A DNA stretch of 64,000 nt from Pseudomonas asgharzadehiana (lineage in GTDB: Bacteria; Pseudomonadota; Gammaproteobacteria; Pseudomonadales; Pseudomonadaceae). Below, piece by piece: positions 15,859-27,130 of this stretch; within the stretch, counting starts at the first letter, position 1; each line of letters starts with the position of its first letter. The stretch lies in contig NZ_CP077079.1 in NCBI RefSeq assembly GCF_019139815.1, positions 1,178,001-1,242,000 of the forward strand, read 5' to 3'. The notes under the pieces were generated by a model that had not been told where the DNA came from, did no database searches, and was given only the letters and a program-made list of their open reading frames with translations. The position numbers and the translations under genes are program-made.

Positions 15859-18588
15859 ATGACTGATCTGTCCCGAATCCAAGGGCCTCCCAGTGCGGTG
15901 ATCCCAACCCTGGAAGGTCGCTTCTACAGGCCTCCGCTGCCCGACGGCTACGTGCCGCGACCGCGGCTGTGCGAGCGGCTGAGCGCCGGTCTGCAAGGGC
16001 GACTGTTGCTGGTCAGCGCACCGGCCGGGTTCGGCAAGAGTTCGTTGGCCGTAGAGTTCTGCCAGAGCCTGCCGGCGCACTGGCAAAGCCTGTGGCTGGG
16101 CCTGAGCCCGCGAGACAACGACCCGGGCCGGTTTCTTGAGCGCCTGCTTGAAGGCTTGCAGCAGTACTTCCCGCAACTGGGCAGCCATTCCCTGGGCCTG
16201 TTGAAAATGCGCCAGCGGCACCAACCGTTTGCCTTTGAAGAGTGGCTTGACGGCTTGCTTGATGAGTTGGCCGTTCACCTGTCTACTCGCGCGCCGCTGT
16301 TGCTGGTGCTGGATGACTACCATCTGGCCCAGGGCCCGGTGCTGGATCGCTGCCTGCAATTTTTCCTCAACCATTTGCCTGACGGCCTGCTGGTACTGGT
16401 GACCAGTCGCCAGCGCCCTGACTGGCACTTGGCACGCTTGCGTCTGTCACGGCACTTGCTGGAGCTGCACGAACAAGACCTGCGTCTGACCCATGCCGAA
16501 TCCCTGGCGGTGCTGGACCGCCACAGCAGTTCCCTGAAGGGCGAGGCCCTCGACAACCTGATCCGCCGCAGCGAGGGTTGGGTGGCCGGCCTGCGTTTCT
16601 GGTTGCTGGCCGCGTCCGAAGCCGGCAACGAAGGCGCGTTGCCGCAAAGCCTGCACGGTGGGGAAGGGCTGATCCGCGACTACCTGCTCGAAGAAGTGAT
16701 CGACTGCCTGCCCGCCGAAGTGCAGGCGTTCCTGTTCGACACCGCGCCCCAGGAGCGCTTTTGCAGCGAGCTGTGCGATGCCGTGCGCGAAGCCCACGAC
16801 AGCGCGGAAATCCTGCGTTATCTACAAGCCCATCAAGTGTTTTTGGTGCCTCTGGACGAGCAGGGGCACTGGTACCGTTATCACCACTTATTCTCCGACC
16901 TGCTGCGCACCCGACGCGCAAGCAACAACCTATTACCCGCCGCCAGCCTGCACCTGCGCGCGTGTCGTTGGTTCAATGGCCAAGGCCTGATCGACGAGGC
17001 GGTGGAGCAGGCGTTGCGCGCCGGCCACCTCGATGTGGCGGCGAACCTGGTGCAGAACCTGTCCGAGGAACAGCTGCTGGCCGAACAGAATGTGGGCATG
17101 CTGCTGCGCTGGAAAATGGACCTGCCCGACAGCCTGCTGATCAGCACGCCGCGTCTGATCGTGCTGTACAGCTGGGCATTGGGGCTGGCCTGCCAGTTGG
17201 ATGCGGCGGAAGAGCTGTCCGGCTACCTCAGCCGCTTCCTGCCGGCGCCGTCGGCCACCGCACAAAAGTCGATGCTGGCCCAGTGGCTGGCGCTGAGCGG
17301 AATTATCGCGCGGGGCCGAGGTGATCGTGAGTTGACCCAGCGCTATTGCAGCGAGGCCCTGGAAAGCTTGCCGCAGCGGCGGTACGGCCAGCGCCTGGTG
17401 TGCCTGTCGACGCTGTCCAACCTGGCCATCGCCGATGGCGATCTGTGGCGCGCCCGCGGCTTGAACCGTGAATCCTTGGAGCTGGCGCAGCGGGTCGGCA
17501 ACCCGCTGTTCGAGGCCCTGGCCCACTATGACCGTGCGCGTGTCCTGCAGGCGCGCGGCGAGATCCTGCGTGCCCTCGATGAGGTGCGCCAGGGCCTGCA
17601 ACGTTTGCAGGGCCTGGCGCCGCAACGCTTGTACGCGGTGCGCGCGCGCCTGTCGTTGTACGAAGGGTACTTGCTGTTGTTACGCAACCAGCCCGACGCC
17701 GGCATCAGCCATCTTCGCGCAGGCCTGGCCGAAGCGCGTGCCTGTCGCGACATCAGCGTGCTGATCGGCCATTGCGTGATCGCCAGCTTCGAAGGGCGCC
17801 GTGGTGACTTTGCCAAGGCCTTCGCCGAACTGGCCGAGGCGGAGCGCTTGATGCACATTTGGGATGTGCCGCCGATCTACTACCTGGCGATGATCACCCT
17901 GATCAAATGCGAACTGTGGCTGGCCCAGGGCCGCACCGACCTGGCCGACGCCTGGCTGACCCGACTGGGGCAGACCTATAACGGTGAGCAGGCCGCCGCC
18001 GCGCCGGAGTTTCATCCGCACCTGCCGCAACATATCGGCCTGCAACAAGCCGCGCTCGATGCCGTCCGCCATCAACCCGACGCGGCATTGCAACGGCTCG
18101 CTGCACTGGCACAGCGGGCCCATGACAGCGGGCGCCTGATGATTGCCCTGATGGCGCTTACCCAACAGGCGCAGTTGCTGCTCGATGGCGGCCAGGAACT
18201 CAAGGCACGGCCGGTGTTGGCCCGGGCGCTTGAAACGGGCGCAGGCGGGGCATTGCAACCCTTCCAGCGCTTGCTGGACAGCTACCCGGACTGGATGCGC
18301 GAGCAGTTGGGCAAAGACCCGCACGGCCTACTGAGCCAGAGCCTGTCGGCACTGTTGCCGGCGGCCGTAATAGCCGAAACAGTATCCAATCACGAAACCC
18401 TGAGCGTGCGTGAACTGGCAGTCCTGCAACTCATCGCCCAAGGTTGCTCCAACCAGGAGATCAGCAACCGGTTGTTTATCTCCCTGCACACGGTCAAGAC
18501 CCACGCCAGCCATATCAACAGCAAACTTGGCGTGGAGCGACGCACCCAGGCTGTCGCGCGGGCGCAGGAGTTGAGGTTGATTGGTTAA
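15859..18588 (+). CDS. LuxR-type ATPase regulator of the MalT/LAL family
   Basis: A large (909 aa from this start) STAND-type transcriptional activator. The P-loop SAPAGFGKSS (Lys-60) and the LLLVLDDYHLA Walker B region form the ATPase. The middle is helical with repeated TPR-like segments, and the last 65 residues are a LuxR helix-turn-helix (SNQEISNRLFISLHTVKTHA). Such proteins bind an inducer through the repeat region. It lies just downstream of the DUF1302/DUF1329 pair and probably activates it or the ligase gene. The start at 15859 has AAGAG seven bases upstream; ATGs at 15826 and 15727 are alternatives. Confidence 0.88.
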   Translation: MTDLSRIQGPPSAVIPTLEGRFYRPPLPDGYVPRPRLCERLSAGLQGRLLLVSAPAGFGKSSLAVEFCQSLPAHWQSLWLGLSPRDNDPGRFLERLLEGLQQYFPQLGSHSLGLLKMRQRHQPFAFEEWLDGLLDELAVHLSTRAPLLLVLDDYHLAQGPVLDRCLQFFLNHLPDGLLVLVTSRQRPDWHLARLRLSRHLLELHEQDLRLTHAESLAVLDRHSSSLKGEALDNLIRRSEGWVAGLRFWLLAASEAGNEGALPQSLHGGEGLIRDYLLEEVIDCLPAEVQAFLFDTAPQERFCSELCDAVREAHDSAEILRYLQAHQVFLVPLDEQGHWYRYHHLFSDLLRTRRASNNLLPAASLHLRACRWFNGQGLIDEAVEQALRAGHLDVAANLVQNLSEEQLLAEQNVGMLLRWKMDLPDSLLISTPRLIVLYSWALGLACQLDAAEELSGYLSRFLPAPSATAQKSMLAQWLALSGIIARGRGDRELTQRYCSEALESLPQRRYGQRLVCLSTLSNLAIADGDLWRARGLNRESLELAQRVGNPLFEALAHYDRARVLQARGEILRALDEVRQGLQRLQGLAPQRLYAVRARLSLYEGYLLLLRNQPDAGISHLRAGLAEARACRDISVLIGHCVIASFEGRRGDFAKAFAELAEAERLMHIWDVPPIYYLAMITLIKCELWLAQGRTDLADAWLTRLGQTYNGEQAAAAPEFHPHLPQHIGLQQAALDAVRHQPDAALQRLAALAQRAHDSGRLMIALMALTQQAQLLLDGGQELKARPVLARALETGAGGALQPFQRLLDSYPDWMREQLGKDPHGLLSQSLSALLPAAVIAETVSNHETLSVRELAVLQLIAQGCSNQEISNRLFISLHTVKTHASHINSKLGVERRTQAVARAQELRLIG

Positions 18589-18706
18589 CGCCTGACCGCT
18601 TGCTCACCGGGGGCCGCGAAGCGCCCACCTACTCTGGTTTAATAGTGCAATTATTCTGGCGATAGCCGCCCGAACACCGCATTTGATGTGCACTAGAGGT
18701 CCGTTC

Positions 18707-19351
18707 ATGGAAACCGCAACACCATCCCTCATCCGCGAAACCTTCCCCGTCGGCCCTTTGCAGTGCAACTGCACCATCATTGGCGACTCCCTCACCAAAA
18801 AAGCCATCGTGGTCGACCCGGGCGGCAATCCGGAATTGATCCTGGCGCGCCTGGATGCGCTGGGTTTGAAGGTGGTGAGCATCATCCATACCCATGCCCA
18901 CCTGGATCACTTCCTGGCCTCGGGCCAGTTGAAAGAGAAGACCGGCGCCACCTTGCACCTGCACAAGGACGATCAGTTCCTGTGGGACAACCTGGAAATG
19001 CAGTGTCAGATGTTTCGCGTGCCTTACACGCCAGTACCGTCTCCGGATCGCTGGCTGGACCACGATGAAGAGTTGGCCTGCGGCTGCGGCGTAGCGTTGC
19101 ACACTCCGGGCCACACGCCAGGATCGATGAGCTTCTGGTTTGCCGATGCCAAGTTACTGATTGCCGGAGATACGTTGTTTCGACGTGGCGTAGGGCGTAC
19201 GGATTTGTGGGGCGGGGACCAGGCGACCCTCGTGCGCTCGATCAAGCAGCGCCTCTACACGCTGGATGAGGGCGCCACGGTGGTAGCGGGGCATGGGCCC
19301 GATACGCGGCTGGGTGATGAAATGCGCGAGAACCCGTTTGTGCGAGCGTGA
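18707..19351 (+). CDS. Metallo-beta-lactamase-fold hydrolase (glyoxalase II-like)
   Basis: A 214-residue cytoplasmic metal-dependent hydrolase. The metal-binding motif HAHLDH is at residues 63-68. Further metal ligands fit the His in HTPGHTPGS, the Asp in AGDTLF and the His in AGHGPDT, the full set for a binuclear site. Short members of this type hydrolyse glutathione thioesters or similar substrates; the exact substrate is unknown. The ATG at 18707 follows AGAGGT at a good distance, whereas the ATG at 18683 has no ribosome binding site. Confidence 0.88.
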   Translation: METATPSLIRETFPVGPLQCNCTIIGDSLTKKAIVVDPGGNPELILARLDALGLKVVSIIHTHAHLDHFLASGQLKEKTGATLHLHKDDQFLWDNLEMQCQMFRVPYTPVPSPDRWLDHDEELACGCGVALHTPGHTPGSMSFWFADAKLLIAGDTLFRRGVGRTDLWGGDQATLVRSIKQRLYTLDEGATVVAGHGPDTRLGDEMRENPFVRA

Positions 19352-19372
19352 TGGGCAAGCGAGCAACCTGTT

Positions 19373-19412
19373 GTAGCAAAACCGCAGGTTGTGTTCAGCC
19401 TGCGTCTGCTAC
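19373..19412. repeat. Two-part hairpin after the metallo-hydrolase gene
   Basis: GTAGCA/TGCTAC and, inside it, CGCAGG/CCTGCG form a nested stem with small internal loops, starting 21 bases after the stop codon. It may be a transcript end or a member of another dispersed palindrome family. No long T-run follows. Confidence 0.55.
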
Positions 19413-19560
19413 GGTTTCACAGCAGCAGCAGGCCGAATCTTTTGTTACGGCTCGGCGCGCGCCAACGGAATCTTTGCCGTTTGTCGTGTTCAAAACTGCG
19501 CACAGGTCCATTGCCAATTGTCCTCTGCACCACAGAATGCAAAAGTAGGAGCTCACCTTA

Positions 19561-20334
19561 ATGTTCACTCCGCGTCGTCTGCTTGTTGTCGCCACCGCCG
19601 TAGCCATGTTGTCCGGCTGCGCTTCACCTAATCCTTATGATGGCAGCAGCCAGGGACAGGCGAATAACGAATCCGGCGGTATGAGCAAAACCGCCAAGTA
19701 CGGTGGGCTCGGTGCCCTGGCGGGTGCGTTGGCTGGTGCGGCCATCGACCATAACAACCGTGGCAAGGGCGCGCTGATCGGTGCCGTTGTTGCTGGTGCA
19801 GGTGCGGCCGGTTATGGATACTACGCTGACCAGCAAGAGAAAAAGCTGCGCGAAAGCATGGCCAACACCGGGGTTGAAGTGCAGCGCCAGGGCGACCAGA
19901 TCAAGTTGATCATGCCGGGCAACATCACCTTCGCCACCAACTCGGACGCGATCTCCAGCAGCTTCTACCAGCCGCTGAACAACCTGGCCAACTCCCTCAA
20001 GCAGTTCAACCAGAATACGATCCAGATCGTCGGCTACACCGACAGCACCGGTAGCCGTCAGTTGAACATGGACCTGTCCCAGCGTCGTGCGCAGAGCGTG
20101 GCCAACTACCTGACGTCCCAAGGTGTGAACGGCGCCAACCTGAGTGCTCGCGGTGCCGGCCCGGACAACCCGATTGCCAGCAACGCCGACGTCAATGGCC
20201 GCGCGCAGAACCGTCGCGTAGAGGTCAACCTTGGCCCTATCCCTGGCCAGCAATACGGCCAGCCGTCGGGCCAGCAGCAGGCACCTCAGCAAAACAATCA
20301 GTTCCAGGGCAACCCGTACCAGCAGTATCAATAA
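19561..20334 (+). CDS. OmpA-family lipoprotein (YiaD-like)
   Basis: A 257-residue outer-membrane lipoprotein. The signal peptide MFTPRRLLVVATAVAMLSGC ends in a lipobox. Residues about 46-90 are Gly/Ala-rich (glycine zipper, GGLGALAGALAGAAI). The C-terminal OmpA domain contains the peptidoglycan-binding core (TDSTGS, LSQRRAQSVANYL, NRRVEV). It probably ties the outer membrane to peptidoglycan. The last 30 residues are rich in Gln, Pro and Asn (low complexity). AGGAG precedes the ATG, and a very strong bidirectional terminator follows. Confidence 0.9.
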   Translation: MFTPRRLLVVATAVAMLSGCASPNPYDGSSQGQANNESGGMSKTAKYGGLGALAGALAGAAIDHNNRGKGALIGAVVAGAGAAGYGYYADQQEKKLRESMANTGVEVQRQGDQIKLIMPGNITFATNSDAISSSFYQPLNNLANSLKQFNQNTIQIVGYTDSTGSRQLNMDLSQRRAQSVANYLTSQGVNGANLSARGAGPDNPIASNADVNGRAQNRRVEVNLGPIPGQQYGQPSGQQQAPQQNNQFQGNPYQQYQ

Positions 20335-20340
20335 ACGCTG

Positions 20341-20391
20341 GCCACAAAAAAGGGCGCCGTGCAGTCAATGCACGGCGCCCTTTTTTGTGGC
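20341..20391. terminator. Bidirectional terminator with a perfect 23-base stem
   Basis: The arms beginning GCCACAAAAAAGGGCGCCGT are perfect inverted copies over 23 bases around the loop GTCAA. The core GGGCGCCGTGCA stem is flanked by A6 and T6, so it can stop transcripts from both the OmpA lipoprotein gene and the convergent dolP operon. Confidence 0.95.
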
Positions 20392-20402
20392 TGTCGGTTA
20401 CA

Positions 20403-22037
<1,635 letters not shown>

Positions 22038-22038
<1 letters not shown>

Positions 22039-23849
22039 CAGCGCGGGGTATCCGGCAGACGTTGGATATCGCCACCGACGAACTTCGCCCATGGCATCTG
22101 GCGGTCAACGCGTTGGTTGGCGCTGATGCCCAGGTTGCCCGAGAGGCCATCCACACGGGTGTCCGGCAATGCTTTGAGCTGGCCCAGGCGTGGTGCCAGG
22201 CGGTAGGCATCGACACCCATCGCGTACAGGCGGCCGAGGCTGCCATTGGCTTGTGGCCATTGTGCGGCAACCTGGTTGCGCAGCGGGTCGGTGGTGTTAA
22301 GCAGCCAAGGGGTTTCGCAGAACATCACGTTGGTCATGTCCAGGTACTGGTTTTTGTCACCGCTGGCGCTGAATACGTGGGACGTCGCGTACACCGGTAC
22401 GTCACCTGCATATTGGAAGTTCAGGGTCGGCTTGATCTGCTGGGCCAGTTGCGGGGTGACGGCCAGGAAGATGAACTCGATGTCCTGGCGACGCGACGGC
22501 TGCGCCGCTACGTCAGTGCCGACGGTGTTTTGCAGGCTCTTGGCGCGACCTTCGCTTTTACGCAGTTGGAACAGGTCGGCAATCTGTTGGGCCAGGGCAA
22601 CCGGCTGATCCACGTACTCTACGCCGACCACGGTGCCGCCATTGGCTTCCCAGTCCTGGCGGAACGCCCTGTAGACGCGCTCACCCCATTCGCCACGCGG
22701 CACCATGGCAGCGGCGCGGTGCAAGCCGTCGGCACGGGCACGGCGCGAGACTTCGCGGGCTTCATCCTCGGCGGCCAGGCCGAACTGGAACAGTTGCGCC
22801 GGGCCCCGATCGGTCTCGCTGTAGTTAAGCGCCAGGGTGGTGATCGGCAACTGAGCGCGCGCGCTGAGTTGCTTGACCAATGGTTTTTCCAGCGGGCCGA
22901 CCACCAACTGCACGCCGGCGGCCTGGGCCTTGGCGTAGAACTCGTCGATGGAGTTCAGGCGTGAGCTGTCATAGAACTCGATGACCGGAGGTTTCTGCCC
23001 GGCTTGTTCAGCCTGGTAGTGAGCCGCCATGAAGCCTTCGCGCAGCGCTTTGCCGACAGAGGCCAGCGGGCCATCCTGTGGCAGCAGCAGGGCGATCTTG
23101 TTAAGTGGTTGGCTGGCCAGTTCCTTGAGCTTGGTCAGCGGAGTGGGCAGTTGCACGGCCGCCGGGTGCCCCGGGTTCTGTGCACGCCAGGTGTCGATAG
23201 CGGCCTGCTGTTGCTCCAGCGTGCCGGCGCCCTTGATCGATTGGGCCAGGGTGATCCAGCCGTCCAGCACCGGGTTGCCGCTGGCCTGCAACTGTTCGGC
23301 AGGCAGGGCGGCAATCAAGGTCCAGATGGTTTCGTGGTTGCTCTTGGCGGCATCGCCGGTCAGCAATGGCGCCATGGCGACACGCTCACGCGCCGCGGCG
23401 AGGGTCTGGCCGTCGGCTTCATAGGCACGGGCATGCACGCTGGCGGTGCGAATCTGCTGTTCCGGCGGCAAATCCTTGAGGTTTTGCAGGCTCGGATGGT
23501 TCAAGGCGGTCAGCGCCGCCTTGGGCTGGTTGCGCGCCATGGCCAGTTCGGCAGCCAGGGTGCTGGCAAATACCTGCGCGGCCGGCTTGAGGGTATCCAG
23601 AGGCACCTGCGCAAGAATCTGCGACGAGCGGCCAGGGTTGTTCTGTTTGTAGGCTAGGTCCGCCGCACTCAGGCGCAGCAATGCAGCCTTTTCTGGCGTC
23701 TTGGCGGTAGTGGCCTGTTCGAGCAGTTGCTCGATACTGGCGTCCGGGGTCCGTGGAAGGTCGCCAAGGCTGGACGAGGGCGAGCTGGCGCAAGCGGCCA
23801 GTAAGGCAGCGAGGCAGAGGGCGGAGAGCAGCCGCAGGCAAGCGATCAT
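22038..23849 (-). CDS. lpoA: Penicillin-binding protein activator LpoA
   Basis: A 603-residue outer-membrane lipoprotein that reaches through the periplasm to stimulate a class A PBP. The signal peptide ends at LLAAC (lipobox). The N-terminal part is TPR-like and helical, and the C-terminal half is a periplasmic-binding-protein fold (IALLLPQDGPLASVGKALRE, then VQLVVGPLEKPLVKQL). The ATG at 23849 has AGGA at a spacing of eight; another ATG at 23873 lacks one. It is divergent from rsmI, as in E. coli, with the yraN, diaA and dolP genes downstream. Confidence 0.9.
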
Positions 23850-24058
23850 GTAAGTGTTCCTGATACCGATCAAATTAGCGTGGAAGTGTACCCAAGCACT
23901 GGCCCAGGCGCGATGTTACTGGCGTGAAACCGTCGATTTAGGTCGTGCAAATGTTGCTGTCAGTGATCAACGGCTGAAAAGGCATCGGCCGTGATGGCAT
24001 TTTTTAAAGGCGTCTACGCGCTACAATGCCGCTTTTGCCAACCATCGAGGTGTGCGTT

Positions 24059-24931
24059 TTGACTGCTCCAGGTCCTTTGAATTCCACTGCAGGCTCGCTT
24101 TTTGTCGTGGCGACGCCCATTGGCAACCTGGACGACATCAGTGCGCGGGCGCTGAAAGTGCTGCGCGAGGTTAAATTGATCGCGGCGGAAGACACGCGCC
24201 ACTCCCAGCGGTTGATGCAGCATTTTGGTATCAGTACGCCATTGGCCGCATGCCACGAGCATAACGAGCGCGAAGAAGGCAGTCGTTTTATCGTGCGCCT
24301 GTTGGCCGGTGACGATGTGGCGCTGATTTCCGATGCGGGCACGCCGCTGATCTCAGACCCCGGTTATCACTTGGTTCGCCAGGCGCGGGCCGCGGGTATC
24401 AATGTAGTGCCTGTTCCGGGTGCGTGCGCGCTTATCGCGGCATTGTCGGCGGCGGGCCTGCCGTCCGACCGGTTTATTTTCGAAGGTTTCCTGCCGGCCA
24501 AGGCAGTGGGGCGGCGCGCACGTCTTCAGGCGGTAAAGGAAGAGCCACGCACGTTGATTTTTTACGAAGCCCCGCACCGTATCCTGGAATGTCTGCAGGA
24601 CATGGAATTGGTTTTTGGCGGCGATCGCCTGGCGTTGCTGGCGCGTGAACTGACCAAAACCTTTGAAACCCTCAAGGGCCTGCCACTGGAGGAGTTGCGC
24701 GCGTTCGTCGAGGGCGACAGCAATCAGCAACGCGGTGAGTGCGTAGTGTTGGTGGCCGGCTGGACGGCGCCGGAGGCTGAAGACGCCGTCGGCAGCGAGG
24801 CCATGCGTATTCTGGATCTGCTGCTCAAGGAAATGCCCCTCAAGCGTGCGGCGGCCCTGGCGGCGGAAATTACCGGTCTGCGCAAGAATGTGTTGTATCA
24901 AGTGGCGCTGGATAAACAGAAAGCCGAATAG
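24059..24931 (+). CDS. rsmI: 16S rRNA 2'-O-ribose C1402 methyltransferase RsmI
   Basis: A 290-residue SAM-dependent enzyme of the tetrapyrrole methylase superfamily, which methylates C1402 in the ribosomal P site. LFVVATPIGNLDDISARAL, the AAEDTRHSQRL segment and ALISDAGTPLISDPG are hallmark blocks. The TTG at 24059 is chosen as start because CGAGGTG precedes it by about seven bases; an ATG at 24026 overlaps a possible -10 element (TACAAT, 24022-24027). The length fits the family (about 286). Confidence 0.92.
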   Translation: MTAPGPLNSTAGSLFVVATPIGNLDDISARALKVLREVKLIAAEDTRHSQRLMQHFGISTPLAACHEHNEREEGSRFIVRLLAGDDVALISDAGTPLISDPGYHLVRQARAAGINVVPVPGACALIAALSAAGLPSDRFIFEGFLPAKAVGRRARLQAVKEEPRTLIFYEAPHRILECLQDMELVFGGDRLALLARELTKTFETLKGLPLEELRAFVEGDSNQQRGECVVLVAGWTAPEAEDAVGSEAMRILDLLLKEMPLKRAAALAAEITGLRKNVLYQVALDKQKAE

Positions 24932-24988
24932 TTCCGAGGTTAAAGCGGTATTACGTCTGAACGTGATGGCCATGCTGCACTTTAATAC

Positions 24989-25017
24989 TTGTCCTGAGGC
25001 CGTCGTGCCGTTAACCT
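24989..25017 (+). promoter_or_regulatory. Putative rnpB promoter
   Basis: TTGTCC (24989-24994) and TAACCT (25012-25017) are 17 bases apart and would place the transcript start near 25024, where the first helix of the RNase P RNA begins. Confidence 0.55.
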
Positions 25018-25023
25018 GCGCGG

Positions 25024-25380
25024 CGGAGAGTCGATTGGACAGTCGCTGCCCTCTATGAAAATTAGGGGGGGGAGGAAAGTCCGGGCTCCATAGGGCGAAG
25101 TGCCAGGTAATGCCTGGGAGGCGTGAGCCTACGGAAAGTGCCACAGAAAATAACCGCCTAAGCGCTTCGGTGCCGGTAAGGGTGAAAAGGTGCGGTAAGA
25201 GCGCACCGCACGACTGGCAACAGTTCGTGGCTAGGTAAACCCCACTTGGAGCAAGACCAAATAGGGTCCCAAGGCGTGGCCCGCGCTGGGACCGGGTAGG
25301 TTGCTAAAGGTGTCCAGTGATGGCCATCGTAGACGAATGACTGTTCAAGACAGAACCCGGCTTACAGATCGACTCTCCAC
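25024..25380 (+). ncRNA. rnpB: RNase P catalytic RNA
   Basis: The catalytic RNA that cleaves tRNA precursors. The ends pair through AGAGTCGAT (25027-25035) and ATCGACTCT (25368-25376), forming helix P1. The conserved core blocks GAGGAAAGTCCGGGCTCCAT and ACAGAAAATAACCGCC, and the 3' ACAGAACCCGGCTTACAGAT block, are all present, as expected for a type A RNA. The length of about 357 bases fits Pseudomonas. Its position between rsmI and mraZ is usual for the genus. Confidence 0.97.
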
Positions 25381-25630
25381 CTTTTTCCTTCTGCTCGACT
25401 CTCGGGCAGAAAACCGGTAGTAACGCAAGAATCCCTCCCTGCCAAATCATTGGCAGATGCATCTTCGTAATACCAAAAAAATCTTACTCTTAATAAATCA
25501 CTTTAACTTCGAGTCACAGCGCTTTGAGTTGTTTGTGTTTGCAGGGTCAAAAACTACGTCGAACTCGGGTTTCTCCTCCTTTTACGCTCCTAAATCTCCG
25601 TTCTGTAAGGCTTTTCCTTGAATCCGCGCC

Positions 25631-25660
25631 TTGACGGTGTGGTGGGCGCATTCCTATAGT
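25631..25660 (+). promoter_or_regulatory. Sigma-70-type promoter of the dcw cluster
   Basis: TTGACG (25631-25636) and TATAGT (25655-25660) are separated by 18 bases. The predicted start near 25667 coincides with the first MraZ repeat. This is the best promoter match in the window. Confidence 0.75.
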
Positions 25661-25666
25661 GTGCGC

Positions 25667-25692
25667 AAGTGGCGGAAAGTGGCACAAAGTGG
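25667..25692 (+). promoter_or_regulatory. MraZ operator: three AAGTGG repeats, 10-base period
   Basis: AAGTGG occurs at 25667, 25677 and 25687, an exact one-helical-turn spacing. MraZ in E. coli binds TGGG-type direct repeats with the same spacing just downstream of its promoter and represses the cluster. Here the repeats read GTGGC, GTGGC, GTGGG. Confidence 0.8.
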
Positions 25693-25734
25693 GTTTTTTG
25701 AACGTAAAACGCTAAAATTTGGAGAAACGCATCT

Positions 25735-26190
25735 GTGTTTCGCGGAGCTAACGCTATCAGTCTCGATGCAAAAGGCCGTCTCGCCATGCCGAGCCGGTAT
25801 CGTGACGAGCTGATTTCGCGAAGTTCCGGACAGTTGATCATCACCATCGATGCCGTTGACCCTTGTTTATGTGTTTACCCGCTCGATGAGTGGGAGTTGA
25901 TTGAAACCAAGTTGCGCGCCCTGCCTTCATTGCGTGAAGAAAACCGCCGTCTTCAGCGTTTGCTGATTGGTAATGCCGTCGACCTCGAGCTCGACGGCAG
26001 TGGTCGTTTCCTGGTGCCGCCGCGTCTGCGCGAGTACGCCAAGCTGGACAAACGCGCAATGCTGGTCGGCCAACTGAACAAGTTCCAATTGTGGGACGAA
26101 GATGCCTGGGATGCTGTTTCTGCAGCTGACCTGGCGGCTATTCAACAACCGGGCGCCATGCCTGATGAACTGCGTGATTTGATTCTGTGA
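25735..26190 (+). CDS. mraZ: Transcriptional regulator MraZ
   Basis: A 151-residue DNA-binding protein with two MraZ/AbrB-like folds. [20 protein letters not shown] and [20 protein letters not shown] are the duplicated DxxGR segments. MraZ forms a ring and represses the dcw cluster through repeats such as those seen at 25667-25692. The start codon is GTG with TTGGAGAA upstream. The end overlaps rsmH by four bases (GTGA). Confidence 0.97.
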   Translation: MFRGANAISLDAKGRLAMPSRYRDELISRSSGQLIITIDAVDPCLCVYPLDEWELIETKLRALPSLREENRRLQRLLIGNAVDLELDGSGRFLVPPRLREYAKLDKRAMLVGQLNKFQLWDEDAWDAVSAADLAAIQQPGAMPDELRDLIL

Positions 26191-27130
26191 CTATTGATAG
26201 CGGCTTTAACCACATCACCGTACTGCTTGACGAAGCCGTTGAGGCTCTCGCCGTGCGCGCGGATGGCTGCTATCTGGATGGCACTTTCGGCAGGGGCGGG
26301 CATAGCCGGTTGATACTCAGCCAGCTCGGGCCCGACGGAACACTCCTCGGGTTCGACAAAGACCCCCAAGCGATTGCCACCGGGCAAGCGCTAGCGGCCG
26401 AAGACGGCCGCTTTGTCGTTGTGCAGCGTAGCTTTGCCGAGCTGGGTGCCGAAGTGGCCGAGCGTGGCATGGCGGGTAAGGTGGCCGGGGTTTTGCTCGA
26501 TCTGGGCGTGTCCTCGCCACAGCTTGATGATCCGGAGCGCGGCTTCAGTTTCATGAACGACGGCCCGCTCGACATGCGCATGGACCCGACCCGTGGTGTG
26601 AGTGCCGCGCAATTTATCGCCACCGCGCCGGTGGAAGAAATCGCCCGTGTGTTCAAGGAATACGGTGAAGAGCGTTTCGCCGGCCGCATGGCTCGCGCCG
26701 TGGTCGAGCGCCGCGAGACCCAACCGTTCGAACGCACCGCCGACCTGGCCGAAGTGCTCAAGGTCGCCAACCCCGCGTGGGAAAAGGGCAAGAACCCCGC
26801 GACCCGTGCGTTTCAGGGCCTGCGCATTCACGTCAACAATGAATTGGGCGATCTGGAGGCTGGCCTCGAAGCCGCCCTCGAGGCGCTGGAAGTGGGCGGT
26901 CGCCTGGTGGTGATCAGCTTCCATTCGCTGGAAGACCGTATCGTCAAATTGTTCATGCGCCGCCTGGTCAAGGGCGAGTCCGACAATCTGCCGCGCAACT
27001 TGCCGGTGCGTTTCGAGGCCTTTGTGCCGAAAATCAAAATCCATGGCAAGGCACAGTTCGCTTCCGAAGCCGAGCTGAAGGCCAACCCACGTTCCCGTAG
27101 CGCGGTCATGCGTGTCGCGGAGAAGTTGCG

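Larger units (their letters stand above)
25381..25734 (+). other. Region between rnpB and mraZ
   Basis: It contains no gene. A TTCTGC...GCAGAA stem at about 25389-25413 may end the rnpB transcript. The middle (25460-25560) is notably AT-rich for this genome. The mraZ promoter (25631-25660) and MraZ operator repeats (25667-25692) occupy the right end. Confidence 0.6.
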
